DNA of 64,000 nt from Niallia circulans (GCF_007273535.1 NZ_RIBP01000001.1:496001-560000); one strand, 5' to 3'. Numbered from the stretch's first letter, positions 54,012-62,933 are shown. Notes: generated by a model from the letters alone, not told the origin. A program made the numbers and translations.

Positions 54012-54027
54012 AGTTGTCACTCCTTTA

Positions 54028-54678
54028 TCATTTATCCCAAACAAGCACCTGTATTGGGGTTGGATTATAAGCGTTACAAGGATTATTTAATTGTGGGCAA
54101 TTGCTGATTAACACGAGCACACGAGCTGCTGCTTCCATTTCCACATAATAGCCAGGAGCAGACACACCATCAGCAAACGTTAAGCCGCCATCTGGTGTGA
54201 CGGGGACATTCATAAAAAAGTTAACATTTGGAGCCAAGTCCCGTTTTGTAAAGCGGGGGTCATTGTTTGAAAGCTGCAGCATAAAGGTATCTCGGCAGTT
54301 ATGCATTGGCAGTGTGTCATGTGAATAGCGGACAGTATTGCTTTGAGCCGAACAGGCGCCGCCGAGTGTATCGTGATTTCCACATGTGTCTGCGACAATT
54401 TTCACTAACTCCTTGCCAGACTCAGATAAAAGGACAGAACCAGTTGTTAAATATACATTGCCTTGCTTGGTAATCGTATTGACTGCACTGTAATGGTCAA
54501 TTGGATTCTCAGCATCATAAAAGAGCGTGTCGGCAGCTTGATTTCCTTCTAAATCGACGATTCGCAGAACCTGCCCTGGCTCTAAAGTGTATGTCCAGCC
54601 ATCGCCAGCCGGAATTGTTTCTGATATGATGGCATTTTCTTGTTTACGTTCGCTTTCAACTCGGTAAAGTACTGCCAT
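54028..54678 (-). CDS. Urea-carboxylase-associated protein, carboxyguanidine deiminase subunit (second)
   Basis: 216 residues, DUF1989/urea carboxylase-associated family: [20 protein letters not shown], metal-site-like cysteine/histidine segment [14 protein letters not shown], and [15 protein letters not shown]. The pair of such proteins forms the carboxyguanidine deiminase (CgdAB) that releases ammonia from carboxyguanidine to give allophanate. Its ATG overlaps the stop of the preceding subunit (TAATG). Which subunit letter it corresponds to is not settled here. Confidence 0.87.
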   Translation of the reverse strand: MAVLYRVESERKQENAIISETIPAGDGWTYTLEPGQVLRIVDLEGNQAADTLFYDAENPIDHYSAVNTITKQGNVYLTTGSVLLSESGKELVKIVADTCGNHDTLGGACSAQSNTVRYSHDTLPMHNCRDTFMLQLSNNDPRFTKRDLAPNVNFFMNVPVTPDGGLTFADGVSAPGYYVEMEAAARVLVLISNCPQLNNPCNAYNPTPIQVLVWDK

Positions 54679-55400
54679 TATTGCATTCCTCCTATCGTAA
54701 GTGCTGAATCATTCCATGTGTTTTCAAAGGCACGCCTGTTTTCTGGACAATAATTGAGGCAGCAATCATCCTCACTAATTGGAGTCGCAGCTGTGACCTC
54801 CAGTTTTACTGGAACAGCAGGATAATTGGTGCTTGGATTTAAAGGATTCGGTGTATTGGATGTAATAAGGAGTACATCCATTTCTGTTCTTAGGACAATA
54901 GAGTCGCCTTTTTTGGCATGCTCAAGGGCATAATGCATCTTTCCATCCTCTGTGCAATAGACCTTAGAAAATAAATTGACAACAGGCACAAGATCACGAA
55001 GAGACATCCCATTACGGAACAATTCAACTGCAAAGTTCTCCTCACCACTGCGGTGCCAGTCATTTCGATATTCCTGATAAGTTGTTTTGCCATAGCGCTC
55101 ATCAACAAGCCGACGTGAGATATAGCCTGAAATAGTGTCATGCCAGCCAAGTGAATCGTCAATAATACTTGCAAGGACGCGGCCGTTATCACTCATCAGC
55201 ACATTTCCCTTCGTTAAGTGAGAGGTATGCTGTGCCTTTAATGTGTCTGGCATATTATACCTTTCTGCAGTATCTGCAGCAGAATACAAAAGCAAGGAAA
55301 TATTTGCGCCATCCTCAGCTGCTGTAAATTTAATCGTTTTTCCACGGCTGATTACACCAGACCATTTTCCACCACCAGGAATGTTAATTACTGTATCCAT
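54678..55400 (-). CDS. Urea-carboxylase-associated protein, carboxyguanidine deiminase subunit (first)
   Basis: 240 residues of the DUF1989 family: [33 protein letters not shown] in place of the Cys-containing segment of its partner, and [14 protein letters not shown]. It is the first gene after the guanidine riboswitch. ATG 55400 follows AAGGAGG seven bases upstream; a longer reading would run through the terminator. The C-terminal [15 protein letters not shown] is Cys-rich. Likely the other CgdAB subunit. Confidence 0.87.
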   Translation of the reverse strand: MDTVINIPGGGKWSGVISRGKTIKFTAAEDGANISLLLYSAADTAERYNMPDTLKAQHTSHLTKGNVLMSDNGRVLASIIDDSLGWHDTISGYISRRLVDERYGKTTYQEYRNDWHRSGEENFAVELFRNGMSLRDLVPVVNLFSKVYCTEDGKMHYALEHAKKGDSIVLRTEMDVLLITSNTPNPLNPSTNYPAVPVKLEVTAATPISEDDCCLNYCPENRRAFENTWNDSALTIGGMQ

Positions 55401-55413
55401 AAATAAAACCTCC

Positions 55414-55552
55414 TTAAAAAAATAAAAGGACAAAAGCGAAAGAGAGATTTTCATCTCCCAGGCTTTTGTCCTTCCGTGTATACAGCAAGTGCTGCACGCT
55501 CTCTCTCGGACCTGACTTTAAAGAAAACTCTTTAAACGGAACCCTAGACAGC
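55414..55552 (-). promoter_or_regulatory. Guanidine-I (ykkC) riboswitch with terminator, degradation operon
   Basis: Minus-strand elements in order: TCTAGGGTTCCG (from 55548), CAGGTCCGAGAGAGAG, CACGGAAGGACAAAAGCC. GGACAAAAGC (55471-55462) pairs with GCTTTTGTCC (55437-55428) to form a terminator, with a smaller internal stem and a TTTTATTTTTTT tail that ends at the AGGAGG ribosome site of the first gene. Confidence 0.93.
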
Positions 55553-55639
55553 TTTTTGTTTTCAACGATATTGTGATTGTGAAAACCTTTATTAGATTGT
55601 TAATAAACTAAAGTATAACTATTCTGAAAATAAAAACTA

Positions 55640-57019
55640 CTAATCTGTCAGATTATCTGACATAGTTTTTTGTTGCAGCAATTTTTTCCTTGTAGTGGAG
55701 CTTTTAACTTTTGATGTTATCCATGCTTTTCTTATGGCCATGTAAATAAAGCCAATAATAAGCCAAGCCAATCCATAAATTAGTGTTTGTTTATTAAGCA
55801 GTGTCAGCAGCCAGCAAATAAAACCAGCGCCAACTAACGGGAAAACAAGATAGACAAAGGTTCCCTTCAAGGACCGTTCTTTTTGCTTAATATAGTAGTG
55901 GGCGATCACAGAAATATTCACAAAGGTAAAGGCAGTCAAAGCACCGAAGCTGACAAAGGTTACAGCTGTATCAAGATCAAAAAAGACAGCAGCGAAGGAA
56001 ATTACTCCAACAAAGATGATGTTAGCAACAGGAGTTTTGTATTTTGGATGAATAGCTGTAAACAGCTTCACTGGAAGAATCGATTCACGACCTAAAGCGA
56101 ACAGGAATCTGCTCACACTTGTCATCGAGGAAACTCCTTGAGTGAATGTGGCAATGATCAACACCATAATAAAGATAGAGCTTAATAGATTACCACCAAC
56201 AAGCTGAACAAGTGCGTATGCAGCATTATCTGGATTTGAAAATGCAAAGTTAGGAAAAGCAACTTGTGTTAAATAAGAAATTGCAATATACATGACAGCC
56301 GCAATAAGGACGATCAGAAAAATTGCTTTCGAAACGGTTTTTTCCGCTTTTATTGTTTCTTCAGACATGGTAGTGACTGCATCAAAGCCAAGAAAACAGA
56401 AGCAAATTAGGGAAGCACCAGTGAATACTGCGCTTAATGAACTATGATCACTTAAAAACGGTGCAAGGGAAAAGAGCGAGCTAGCAGCAGTGTCACCAGA
56501 AAGAACATCCTTAACAATTAATGCACAAAATAACACGATAAAAGCAATTTGCACAAGGACAGATATACCACTGATGCGGGCTGCAGATTTAATGCCGATG
56601 ATGTTAACAATAACTAGCACAATATTCATGATAATAATCCAAACGAATACCGGAATAGAGGGGAATTCTGTATTCATAAAGATGCCAAACGTTAAAATAG
56701 CGATAATAGGGGAGAAGACATAATCTAATAAAAGGGCCCAACCAACTAAGAAACCGACCTTCGGATGAATGGATTTTTTTGTATACGTATAAGCGGAGCC
56801 AGAAATAGGGTAAGCCTTTACCATGCGGCTATAACTGAAGGCGGTGAAAAAGATCGCTATAAAAGCAATCAAATAAGCAGGAGTCATCATGCCATCTGCA
56901 GCTTCAAATGCCACTCCATAAACGGTAAAAAATATCATTGGTGTCATCCACGCAAGCCCCATGAATACAACTTGATGGAGCTTTAAGGTTTTTGTTAATG
57001 TCGGTTTTTGATTAATCAT
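55640..57019 (-). CDS. APC-family permease under guanidine riboswitch control
   Basis: About 459 residues, twelve helices, APC superfamily, closest in character to PuuP/YhdG-like amine and amino-acid permeases: VVFMGLAWMTPMIFFTVYG in helix 1, PISGSAYTYTKKSIHPKVGF and FLGFDAVTTMSEETIKAE. Tail is basic and polar. ATG 57019 lies nine bases after AGAGG; ATG 57028 is possible. Its own guanidine-I riboswitch starts 29 bases upstream. Import of guanidine or of a guanidine-yielding compound is inferred; exchange or export is not excluded. Confidence 0.87.
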   Translation of the reverse strand: MINQKPTLTKTLKLHQVVFMGLAWMTPMIFFTVYGVAFEAADGMMTPAYLIAFIAIFFTAFSYSRMVKAYPISGSAYTYTKKSIHPKVGFLVGWALLLDYVFSPIIAILTFGIFMNTEFPSIPVFVWIIIMNIVLVIVNIIGIKSAARISGISVLVQIAFIVLFCALIVKDVLSGDTAASSLFSLAPFLSDHSSLSAVFTGASLICFCFLGFDAVTTMSEETIKAEKTVSKAIFLIVLIAAVMYIAISYLTQVAFPNFAFSNPDNAAYALVQLVGGNLLSSIFIMVLIIATFTQGVSSMTSVSRFLFALGRESILPVKLFTAIHPKYKTPVANIIFVGVISFAAVFFDLDTAVTFVSFGALTAFTFVNISVIAHYYIKQKERSLKGTFVYLVFPLVGAGFICWLLTLLNKQTLIYGLAWLIIGFIYMAIRKAWITSKVKSSTTRKKLLQQKTMSDNLTD

Positions 57020-57047
57020 ATTATTCATCCTCTTTTCCAAAATAAAT

Positions 57048-57184
57048 TTGAAAAAATAAAAGCCCGGGAGAATTTTTATACAAAATTCTCCCGGGCTTTT
57101 ATCCCTCCGTGTATACAGTATAGCAATACCGTACGCCACCTCTCGGACCAGACGTTTTTACAAACCGGAACCCTAGGCGGCATC
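57048..57184 (-). promoter_or_regulatory. Guanidine-I (ykkC) riboswitch with terminator, permease gene
   Basis: Minus-strand elements: CCGCCTAGGGTTCCGG (57180 downward), CTGGTCCGAGAGG, ACACGGAGGGATAAAAGCCC. The final arm also forms a perfect 17-base-arm terminator beginning AAAGCCCGGGAGAATTT, followed by TATTTTTTC. Closest of the three to the classic ykkC consensus. Confidence 0.94.
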
Positions 57185-57493
57185 TTTGTTCTATGACAAG
57201 AACCAATATTATTTGATAGTTATGAGTATAAAGACAAAAATCAAGACGTCAATTAAGTTGTCAGATTATTTAACATATTATTTTGGAATTTAGAAAGTAT
57301 AAATAAAAAGATAACGCTCTCATTATGATGCGCAGAGCATTTTTAACTAAAATTATTTCCGTTAAGAAAAGATCAGCAACATGACAAATGCCTAAAGGGT
57401 AATTTCCGGAACTTTTCTACTATTCATTCGTATTAAGTTTTAGAGAAGGAATAAAAATACAGTTTTAAACTACACAAGTATGGAGGGATATAG
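57185..57493. other. Intergenic region between permease riboswitch and DedA-like export gene
   Basis: About 300 bases holding the divergent promoters and a small GCTCT/AGAGC hairpin near 57315-57345. No gene seen. Confidence 0.5.
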
Positions 57494-57973
57494 ATGGTTG
57501 AATGGGTTCAAAGTGCAGATGGAATGTGGCAATATTTTGCCTTATTTATTATTTCGTTGTTACCGTTTTTAGATGTTTTTTATATAATTCCAGTTGGTAT
57601 TCTTTTTGATATGTCACCAGTAGCAGTTGGTGTAATTGCCTTTTTAGGGAATTTTTTAATGGTGTTAGTTTTCGCAATATTTTTTAGGCAGATAGCCGAA
57701 TGGCGCAGGAAAAGAAAAGAGCAAAAAGGAATAACAGAACCTTCGAAGAGAGAAACACGAGCAAAGCATATTTGGGATAAGTACGGTTTGCCTGTGTTTG
57801 CTTTGTTATCACCCTCCATCCTTGGCACAGACCTTGCTGCATTGATGGCACTTTTATTTGGATCTTCTAGAAAGAAGGTTGTCACTTGGCTAGGGGTTAG
57901 TTTAGTTATTTGGTCTGTTGTTATGACAGTGGCCTCTGTTTATGGTTTGCAGTATATAAAATGGTATGAATAA
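57494..57973 (+). CDS. Small multidrug export protein family (COG2426-like) membrane protein
   Basis: 159 residues with about four helices, a DVFYIIPVGILFDMSP segment and a central basic cytosolic stretch (RRKRKEQKGITEPSKRETRAK), then PVFALLSPSILGTDLAALMAL and GSSRKKVVTWLG. This pattern fits the Sm_multidrug_ex/COG2426 family; transport has not been firmly shown for most members. It follows a GGAGG site and precedes the PspC gene by 36 bases. Confidence 0.75.
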   Translation: MVEWVQSADGMWQYFALFIISLLPFLDVFYIIPVGILFDMSPVAVGVIAFLGNFLMVLVFAIFFRQIAEWRRKRKEQKGITEPSKRETRAKHIWDKYGLPVFALLSPSILGTDLAALMALLFGSSRKKVVTWLGVSLVIWSVVMTVASVYGLQYIKWYE

Positions 57974-58009
57974 AAAGAAGCACTTTAACTTGAAGGATGG
58001 AGAGAAATT

Positions 58010-58195
58010 GTGAGGAATAAGTTAAGGAAATCAGCAACCGATAAGGCGATAGCCGGAGTTTGTGGCGGTATCGCAGAATACTTTGGGATATCTGCGTTTG
58101 CAGTGAGATTAATATTTATTGTTACTTTACCCTCAAATATCATTGTATATCTCATTCTTGCTAATGCGATGGCTGATAGTCCTCGTTCATTGTAA
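58010..58195 (+). CDS. PspC-domain small membrane protein
   Basis: 61 residues, PspC fold: basic RNKLRKSATDKAIAGVCGGIAEYFGI, then one hydrophobic helix (AVRLIFIVTLPSNIIVYLIL). PspC proteins sit in the membrane and take part in envelope-stress responses. The start is GTG 58010, seven bases after GGAGAG. Possibly cotranscribed with the preceding membrane protein gene. Confidence 0.85.
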   Translation: MRNKLRKSATDKAIAGVCGGIAEYFGISAFAVRLIFIVTLPSNIIVYLILANAMADSPRSL

Positions 58196-58423
58196 GCTTG
58201 AAGCCAAAAACGAAACATGTTTTATAAGTTATCTGCCATGATATTATATATATGTTGAATTATTAAAGTAATAGTGAAATAATTTTAAGTATAAAAATGG
58301 TTGGGGAGTAGTGTGAAGAGCTTCTAAAATGGTATTTGATTTTCAAAGATACTTTAAAATAATTATAGTTTGAGTCGTCTAAAGCTATCTTAGAGTAGAA
58401 TCATTTTAAAAAGAAGGTATTAT

Positions 58424-58621
58424 ATGAAAATAATTCATTTGATGCTCGCCGCAGTAATAATAGTTATTGGCAGTGTTATGAGCAGTATTACTCTTAATGA
58501 CGAATTAACTAAAACTTTAATCATATGAACAAGTGGAGTTATGTTACTGATTCGCGGTGCTTACTATCTTAAGAAAAAGGTTTACGCAACCAGCAATAAT
58601 AGTAAAGGACAGGGACAATGA
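58424..58621 (+). pseudogene. Small membrane protein gene interrupted by in-frame TGA
   Basis: ATG 58424 follows AAGAAGG and encodes MKIIHLMLAAVIIVIGSVM with a hydrophobic helix. TGA at 58526-58528 stops it after 34 residues. The same frame continues with TSGVMLLIRGAYYLKKKVYA to TGA 58619-58621, which overlaps the GNAT start (ATGA). The two halves make a plausible two-helix, 65-residue protein, so this is either a recent nonsense mutation, readthrough, or a sequencing error. Confidence 0.5.
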
Positions 58622-59172
58622 AGGTTAATATTAGATTATATGATTTATCAGACGCTCACAGGAAGCTACAACTGGAATTAAACAATAAAGTACATTTCGA
58701 AAGATGGTCACCAATTAAACCAAGTGAAGCATTTTATACTTTAGATGGCCAAATAGAATGGATTGAAAAAAGTATAGAAAAAGCCAAAAATGATGAAAGA
58801 TACGATTTTGGTATTTTCCTAGAAGCAGAATTAATAGGTGCGGTCAATTTTTTCTTTGTTGAAAGAGGCCCAAAGCAAACGTGCATGGTAGGATACCAAT
58901 TAGACTCCAAGCATAATGGAAAAGGCTATATGCAACAAGCATTAAAGGAAGGATTGAAAATCATCTTTACAGAATTGAATTTTCATCGTGTCATCGCAGG
59001 TGTTAGCCCGCAAAATCCTGGTTCGTTTAGAGTGCTGGAAAAGGCTGGATTTGTGAAAGAAGGCTTGGAGCGTAAAAGTATATTAATAGATGGAGAATGG
59101 TGTGATCATATTTTAATGGCAATACTGGAAGAGGACTATATCCAGCTTGCTAAGCCAGAAGAACTCCGCTGA
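58618..59172 (+). CDS. GNAT-family N-acetyltransferase (RimJ/RimL type)
   Basis: 184 residues: acetyl-CoA-binding region around YQLDSKHNGKGYMQQALKEG (pyrophosphate loop HNGKGY), NFHRVIAGVSPQNPGSFRVL and EKAGFVKEGL. This is the RimL-like arrangement that acetylates N-terminal or small-molecule amines. AAAGGACAGGG lies before ATG 58618, which also overlaps the preceding disrupted gene, suggesting former translational coupling. A very strong hairpin follows. Confidence 0.88.
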   Translation: MKVNIRLYDLSDAHRKLQLELNNKVHFERWSPIKPSEAFYTLDGQIEWIEKSIEKAKNDERYDFGIFLEAELIGAVNFFFVERGPKQTCMVGYQLDSKHNGKGYMQQALKEGLKIIFTELNFHRVIAGVSPQNPGSFRVLEKAGFVKEGLERKSILIDGEWCDHILMAILEEDYIQLAKPEELR

Positions 59173-59198
59173 TTTTAATTTGATTGTTATAAATAAAA

Positions 59199-59235
59199 GG
59201 TAGAGACCCGGCTGCGAGCAGCCGGGTCTCTACCT
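59199..59235. terminator. Long-stem terminator
   Basis: Seventeen-base perfect arms (59199-59215 and 59218-59234, GGTAGAGACCCGGCTGC and its complement) between convergent genes; short T-tract. Confidence 0.8.
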
Positions 59236-59279
59236 GGTTTATTCCTGAAAAATTGCTCTTTAAAAAAGAGGGATACTCC

Positions 59280-59918
59280 TTATCTCCATTCTGTGATTGT
59301 TTCAACAGGCAGGCGATAAGATTGGAAGCCTTCATTTGCAGCTTTACCAATTGTTAGAAGCATAATTGGAATATAGCGATCCTTCTCTAAACCAAAACTT
59401 TCCGCAATTTGGTCTTTTTCGTAACCGCCGATTGGATTTGTGTCATAACCATATGCACGAGCAACTAGCATAAGCTGCATAGAAACAAGTCCAGCATCAA
59501 GCATGATAGTATCGTTCATAATATCATCTGCCATATTCGCATAATAAGGTGTAAATGCGTTCATTTGAGCATCCTTTACCTCTTGAGGCATGTAGCCAAG
59601 CTCGACAGCATTGCTATAAATCTCTTCCGCGTAATCAAAGTTTTTCTTGTCTCCGAAAATAGCAATTACTGCAGACGAGCTTAATACTTTCTCTTTATTA
59701 AATCTAGATAGAGGTGCTAGTTTTTCTTTACCTTCTTCTGTATCAATTACTACAAAACGCCAAGGCTGCATATTAATGGAAGACGGAGCTTTAGAAGCTT
59801 TTTCTAAAATCTCGCTCATTTCCTCACGGCTGATTTTTACTGTTGGATCATATACTTTAATGGAACGACGTCCATATACGATTTCGTTGAAGTCATTTGT
59901 TTTTTGATATTTACTCAT
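59280..59918 (-). CDS. Nitroreductase-family oxidoreductase
   Basis: 212 residues: FMN-binding RRSIKVYDPTVK, ASKAPSSINMQPWRFVVID and a C-terminal GGYEKDQIAESFGLEKD segment, as in the NfsB/YdgI-type flavin nitroreductases that reduce nitro compounds or quinones with NAD(P)H. ATG 59918 gives the family N-terminus; GGAG lies 12 bases upstream. The promoter is followed by three operator-like repeats at 15-base spacing, implying tight repression. Confidence 0.88.
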   Translation of the reverse strand: MSKYQKTNDFNEIVYGRRSIKVYDPTVKISREEMSEILEKASKAPSSINMQPWRFVVIDTEEGKEKLAPLSRFNKEKVLSSSAVIAIFGDKKNFDYAEEIYSNAVELGYMPQEVKDAQMNAFTPYYANMADDIMNDTIMLDAGLVSMQLMLVARAYGYDTNPIGGYEKDQIAESFGLEKDRYIPIMLLTIGKAANEGFQSYRLPVETITEWR

Positions 59919-59945
59919 AATAAAATAACACTCCTTTAATATTGT

Positions 59946-60020
59946 TTGATACATCAATATTTGACTTATCAATAATTGATATATCAAATAATATAATACT
60001 TTTGCTTTGATTGCAATCAA
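59946..60020 (-). promoter_or_regulatory. Promoter with three operator-like repeats before nitroreductase
   Basis: Minus-strand -35 TTGATT (60020-60015) and -10 TATTAT (59998-59993), 16 bases apart. Downstream are TTGATACATCAA (59946-59957), TTGACTTATCAA (59961-59972) and TTGATATATCAA (59976-59987), with starts exactly 15 bases apart. Confidence 0.6.
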
Positions 60021-60229
60021 AAAGAATTGGGAAAATGTAATTCGCCAAAAAAATAGGGAGAAATGCAATAAATAAGGGGCATAAGCCAATAGAAGACATT
60101 GATAAAGGGTGTAAAATGGTAGTAAGTAAATTTTAAAATAATTTGATAATTCATGAAAATATTCTAGTATTGCTAAGTTTTCTAATATAAACTGTAATAA
60201 TAGAAATGTTGTTTTTTAGGAGAGTTTGG

Positions 60230-60826
60230 ATGAAGATTTATATTGGATTAGAGCATTATGATAGAGAAAAAGAAGAATTTTTAGTAAAACCGAATCCTGA
60301 TGAAGTTTGGATTATATCTGATGATGAAGATGATATAAGCAAACTATATAAAAATTTCTTCACACAGTTAAATCAATTTCCTTTATATATAACCTTTCAA
60401 TGGTACGATTATCAGTTTGCCAATGGGAAAAAAGAACTTGATGAACTGGAATTTGAGTATAGCCATTTGTTCATTCCTCAAGAACGTGCTATAAGAATGA
60501 TGCCTAAAGGTAGAAGTATTCATTTTGATATTCTAATGTTCACTGTTAAGATTACAAATTCACGACAGTTTATACAGTTGGTAGACCGTTTTCTTCTACC
60601 TGATATGCATTTTATTGTATCTAATCAGGATAACTTAACGTTTGGACCATTATTTTATAAAGAAGATAGTATCACCTTCCATATGAATGAGACAACAACT
60701 ATAGGCATCAAAGGCCATGATATTTGTTTAATTTCTTTTATTTCGAACCAATGGAAAGATCCTAATGAACTTGTAAAGTTATTTCCTGAAGATATATCTA
60801 TAGAAATATATAGCAATGAAGATTAA
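60230..60826 (+). CDS. Hypothetical protein
   Basis: About 198 residues, cytosolic, acidic and aromatic-rich (VWIISDDEDDISKLYKNFF; FQWYDYQFANGKKE; QERAIRMMPKGRSIHFD). ATG 60230 follows AGGAGAG; the upstream extension is not supported. No family recognised. Precedes a DUF2750-like gene by 41 bases. Confidence 0.6.
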   Translation: MKIYIGLEHYDREKEEFLVKPNPDEVWIISDDEDDISKLYKNFFTQLNQFPLYITFQWYDYQFANGKKELDELEFEYSHLFIPQERAIRMMPKGRSIHFDILMFTVKITNSRQFIQLVDRFLLPDMHFIVSNQDNLTFGPLFYKEDSITFHMNETTTIGIKGHDICLISFISNQWKDPNELVKLFPEDISIEIYSNED

Positions 60827-60867
60827 ATCACATTACTTACTGGATAATAAGAAAAGGAAGAAACAAT

Positions 60868-61233
60868 ATGAAATTATTTAAACGCATGATGTTAAAACGA
60901 CCTGCTGAAAAACGGCTTTTATATTTTTATACAATTGTCTCCATGGATGAGCAGGTTTGGTTGCTGCGCGATGAAAATGGTGACTTGTTAGTGTTGGAGG
61001 AGGATGAATTCTCATTTTCACTGCCTGTTTGGCCAAGAAGAAGTTTTGCCGAGATGGAAGCTGAAGCGATAGGCGGTCAATATGAAGCATTCAATATGTC
61101 TTTACAGGAATTTTTGGATGATTTGCTTGTTGACATAGAAAAGGACAATGGCGCAGTTGCCATATTTCCGAGTGAAAAAGGGGCCATTCTGCAAAGTCGT
61201 GATGAGATAAAAGAAATGCTTCGTAGTATATAG
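60868..61233 (+). CDS. DUF2750-like protein
   Basis: 121 residues. The pattern FYTIVSMDEQVWLLRDENG, LPVWPRRSFAE and VAIFPSEKGAIL matches the DUF2750 plan (W near residue 32, VWP, final FP motif). Function unknown; these proteins often lie near other small uncharacterised cytosolic genes. Closed by a terminator at 61242. Confidence 0.65.
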   Translation: MKLFKRMMLKRPAEKRLLYFYTIVSMDEQVWLLRDENGDLLVLEEDEFSFSLPVWPRRSFAEMEAEAIGGQYEAFNMSLQEFLDDLLVDIEKDNGAVAIFPSEKGAILQSRDEIKEMLRSI

Positions 61234-61241
61234 CGATACGT

Positions 61242-61268
61242 TAGCTGCCATTTTGGCGGCTTTTTTTC
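61242..61268 (+). terminator. Terminator after DUF2750-like gene
   Basis: AGCTGCC and GGCGGCT arms followed by seven T. Confidence 0.7.
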
Positions 61269-61291
61269 TCTATTCCCCAAGAAATTATAAC

Positions 61292-61330
61292 ACTATATCA
61301 AAAGCCGACTGAACTGGCTTTTGATATAGT
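61292..61330. terminator. Long hairpin at end of LacI gene
   Basis: Perfect arms ACTATATCAAAAGCC (61292-61306) and GGCTTTTGATATAGT (61316-61330) just beyond the LacI stop; no T-run on the minus strand, so terminator function is only probable. Confidence 0.55.
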
Positions 61331-61335
61331 AACCA

Positions 61336-62376
61336 TCAATTGGAAGCAGTATAAGCTATGCAAGAATTACGTTCAATAATTTCTGTATTAACAAGGCTTT
61401 GTGTTGCTTCATGTATTTGGTTTGCCATGTTATTTACAAGCTTTTCGATCGCTAATTTTGCCAATATATCTTTTCTTACTTGAACAGTTGTTAATTCAGG
61501 GCTAATAATATTTGCTTCATATATATTGTCAAAGCCTAATACGGAAATCTGCTCAGGAACTTTAATACCAAGCTCATGAAGTGATTTAATTGTACTTATC
61601 GCCATATAGTCATTTTCACAAAAAAAGGCAGAAGGAAGACTTTTAAGGCTTGCTATGGATTGCTTTAATGATTCTTGAGCTAAAACCTGCATTGGTTGAA
61701 CTTCAAATACATATGTACCATTTAAACTAAGACCATTTCTTTCTAATGAATGGAGGAAGCCAGCTTCTCTTTTGGAAAAATTATAAATTCGAGTATTTGA
61801 TTTAATAAAACCTATTTTTCTGTGGCCTAGCCTGTACAAAAATTCACCAGCCTGAAATCCACCAAGAAAATTATTAATGGATACAAAGCTCATGTTTGAG
61901 GCTTCAAATAATGTATCCAATACAATAATATTATGATGTATTGATTTTATTTCTTCGATTTTCTCAAAAGGCAAATCTGTACCCAGCAAAAGAATTCCTG
62001 CTGATTCTTGGTCTGTCTCTAACTGTAATAATTCGTTTGCAAGATCATGTATATCAATGGAGGAAATGGCGAGTGTGTATCCAGTTTCTCTAACAATATC
62101 AGTCAAATGATTCAGTAGTTCACTAAAAAACGGTTGGGACTCGTATTGGTCTGTTATTACATCAGTGTTTTTACAAGCGACAAAACGAATAATATGGTTT
62201 TTCTTTAAAGGAGTTTCGTTTCTTTTTTTTACTGATCTTGGTGTGTAGCCATGCATTGCTGCTGTATGTAAGATATGCTCCTTCGTTTGTTGACTGATAC
62301 CAGGTTTATTATTAAATGCCAATGAAACGGCTGATTTAGAAACACCGGCTAATTTTGCGATATCATCGATTTTCAA
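61336..62376 (-). CDS. LacI-family transcriptional regulator
   Basis: 346 residues: helix-turn-helix and hinge (KIDDIAKLAGVSKSAVSLAFN) and a periplasmic-binding-protein-like sugar-binding domain (GILLLGTDLPFEKIEE; VLGFDNIYEANIISPELTTV). The start is TTG 62376, seven bases after AGGAGG; upstream in-frame codons would bury that site. Sugar-catabolism genes it might control are not in the window. The upstream gap holds two direct repeats that may be its operator. Confidence 0.87.
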   Translation of the reverse strand: MKIDDIAKLAGVSKSAVSLAFNNKPGISQQTKEHILHTAAMHGYTPRSVKKRNETPLKKNHIIRFVACKNTDVITDQYESQPFFSELLNHLTDIVRETGYTLAISSIDIHDLANELLQLETDQESAGILLLGTDLPFEKIEEIKSIHHNIIVLDTLFEASNMSFVSINNFLGGFQAGEFLYRLGHRKIGFIKSNTRIYNFSKREAGFLHSLERNGLSLNGTYVFEVQPMQVLAQESLKQSIASLKSLPSAFFCENDYMAISTIKSLHELGIKVPEQISVLGFDNIYEANIISPELTTVQVRKDILAKLAIEKLVNNMANQIHEATQSLVNTEIIERNSCIAYTASN

Positions 62377-62933
62377 TCGTATTCCTCCTATAGCACTTAT
62401 CATTACTTTATTATACCATTATTATTCCTACTTAGTTTAGTGTAGTTTAGTAAAACAATCGGTAGAAAAAAACATATTTTTTTTACATTGTATTGTTTGT
62501 ACTAAATAATGAGAATGTATATATTTTTTCCCGTTTAAGGATTTAAATTGTTTGGCTTTGCTTGCAATCATAAAGGGAAAAAGTGATATTACTAAAATAA
62601 TGCTATTAAGGGATATTAAATAATAACAATCAACAAAGATTTATTTGCTGAAAATATTTATTAATATAGGAGCATTGTTATATAGATGGTTTTATAAAAC
62701 GTGGTCTTAATGTAATGTATGTACTGTATTTCTAATAAATAACGGTAGAATTATCCTATTTACAACGAATGGATATCAAGATATATTTACCTATGCTTAA
62801 AGGATGAATGAATGTGTTTAATTTCCTAGTTTATCCTAATGCTTAAATGAAATTCATTTGGTATTATTCTAATATAATGTTCGTTCGATACTGGTAAATT
62901 AAAGAGAAATTATTAAGAGGGGGACTTTGTAAT
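62377..62933. other. Intergenic region between LacI and KaiC-like genes
   Basis: About 560 AT-rich bases with no supported gene. It contains two GTTTAGT direct repeats (62435-62441, 62445-62451), possible LacI sites, and presumably the divergent promoters. Confidence 0.5.
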
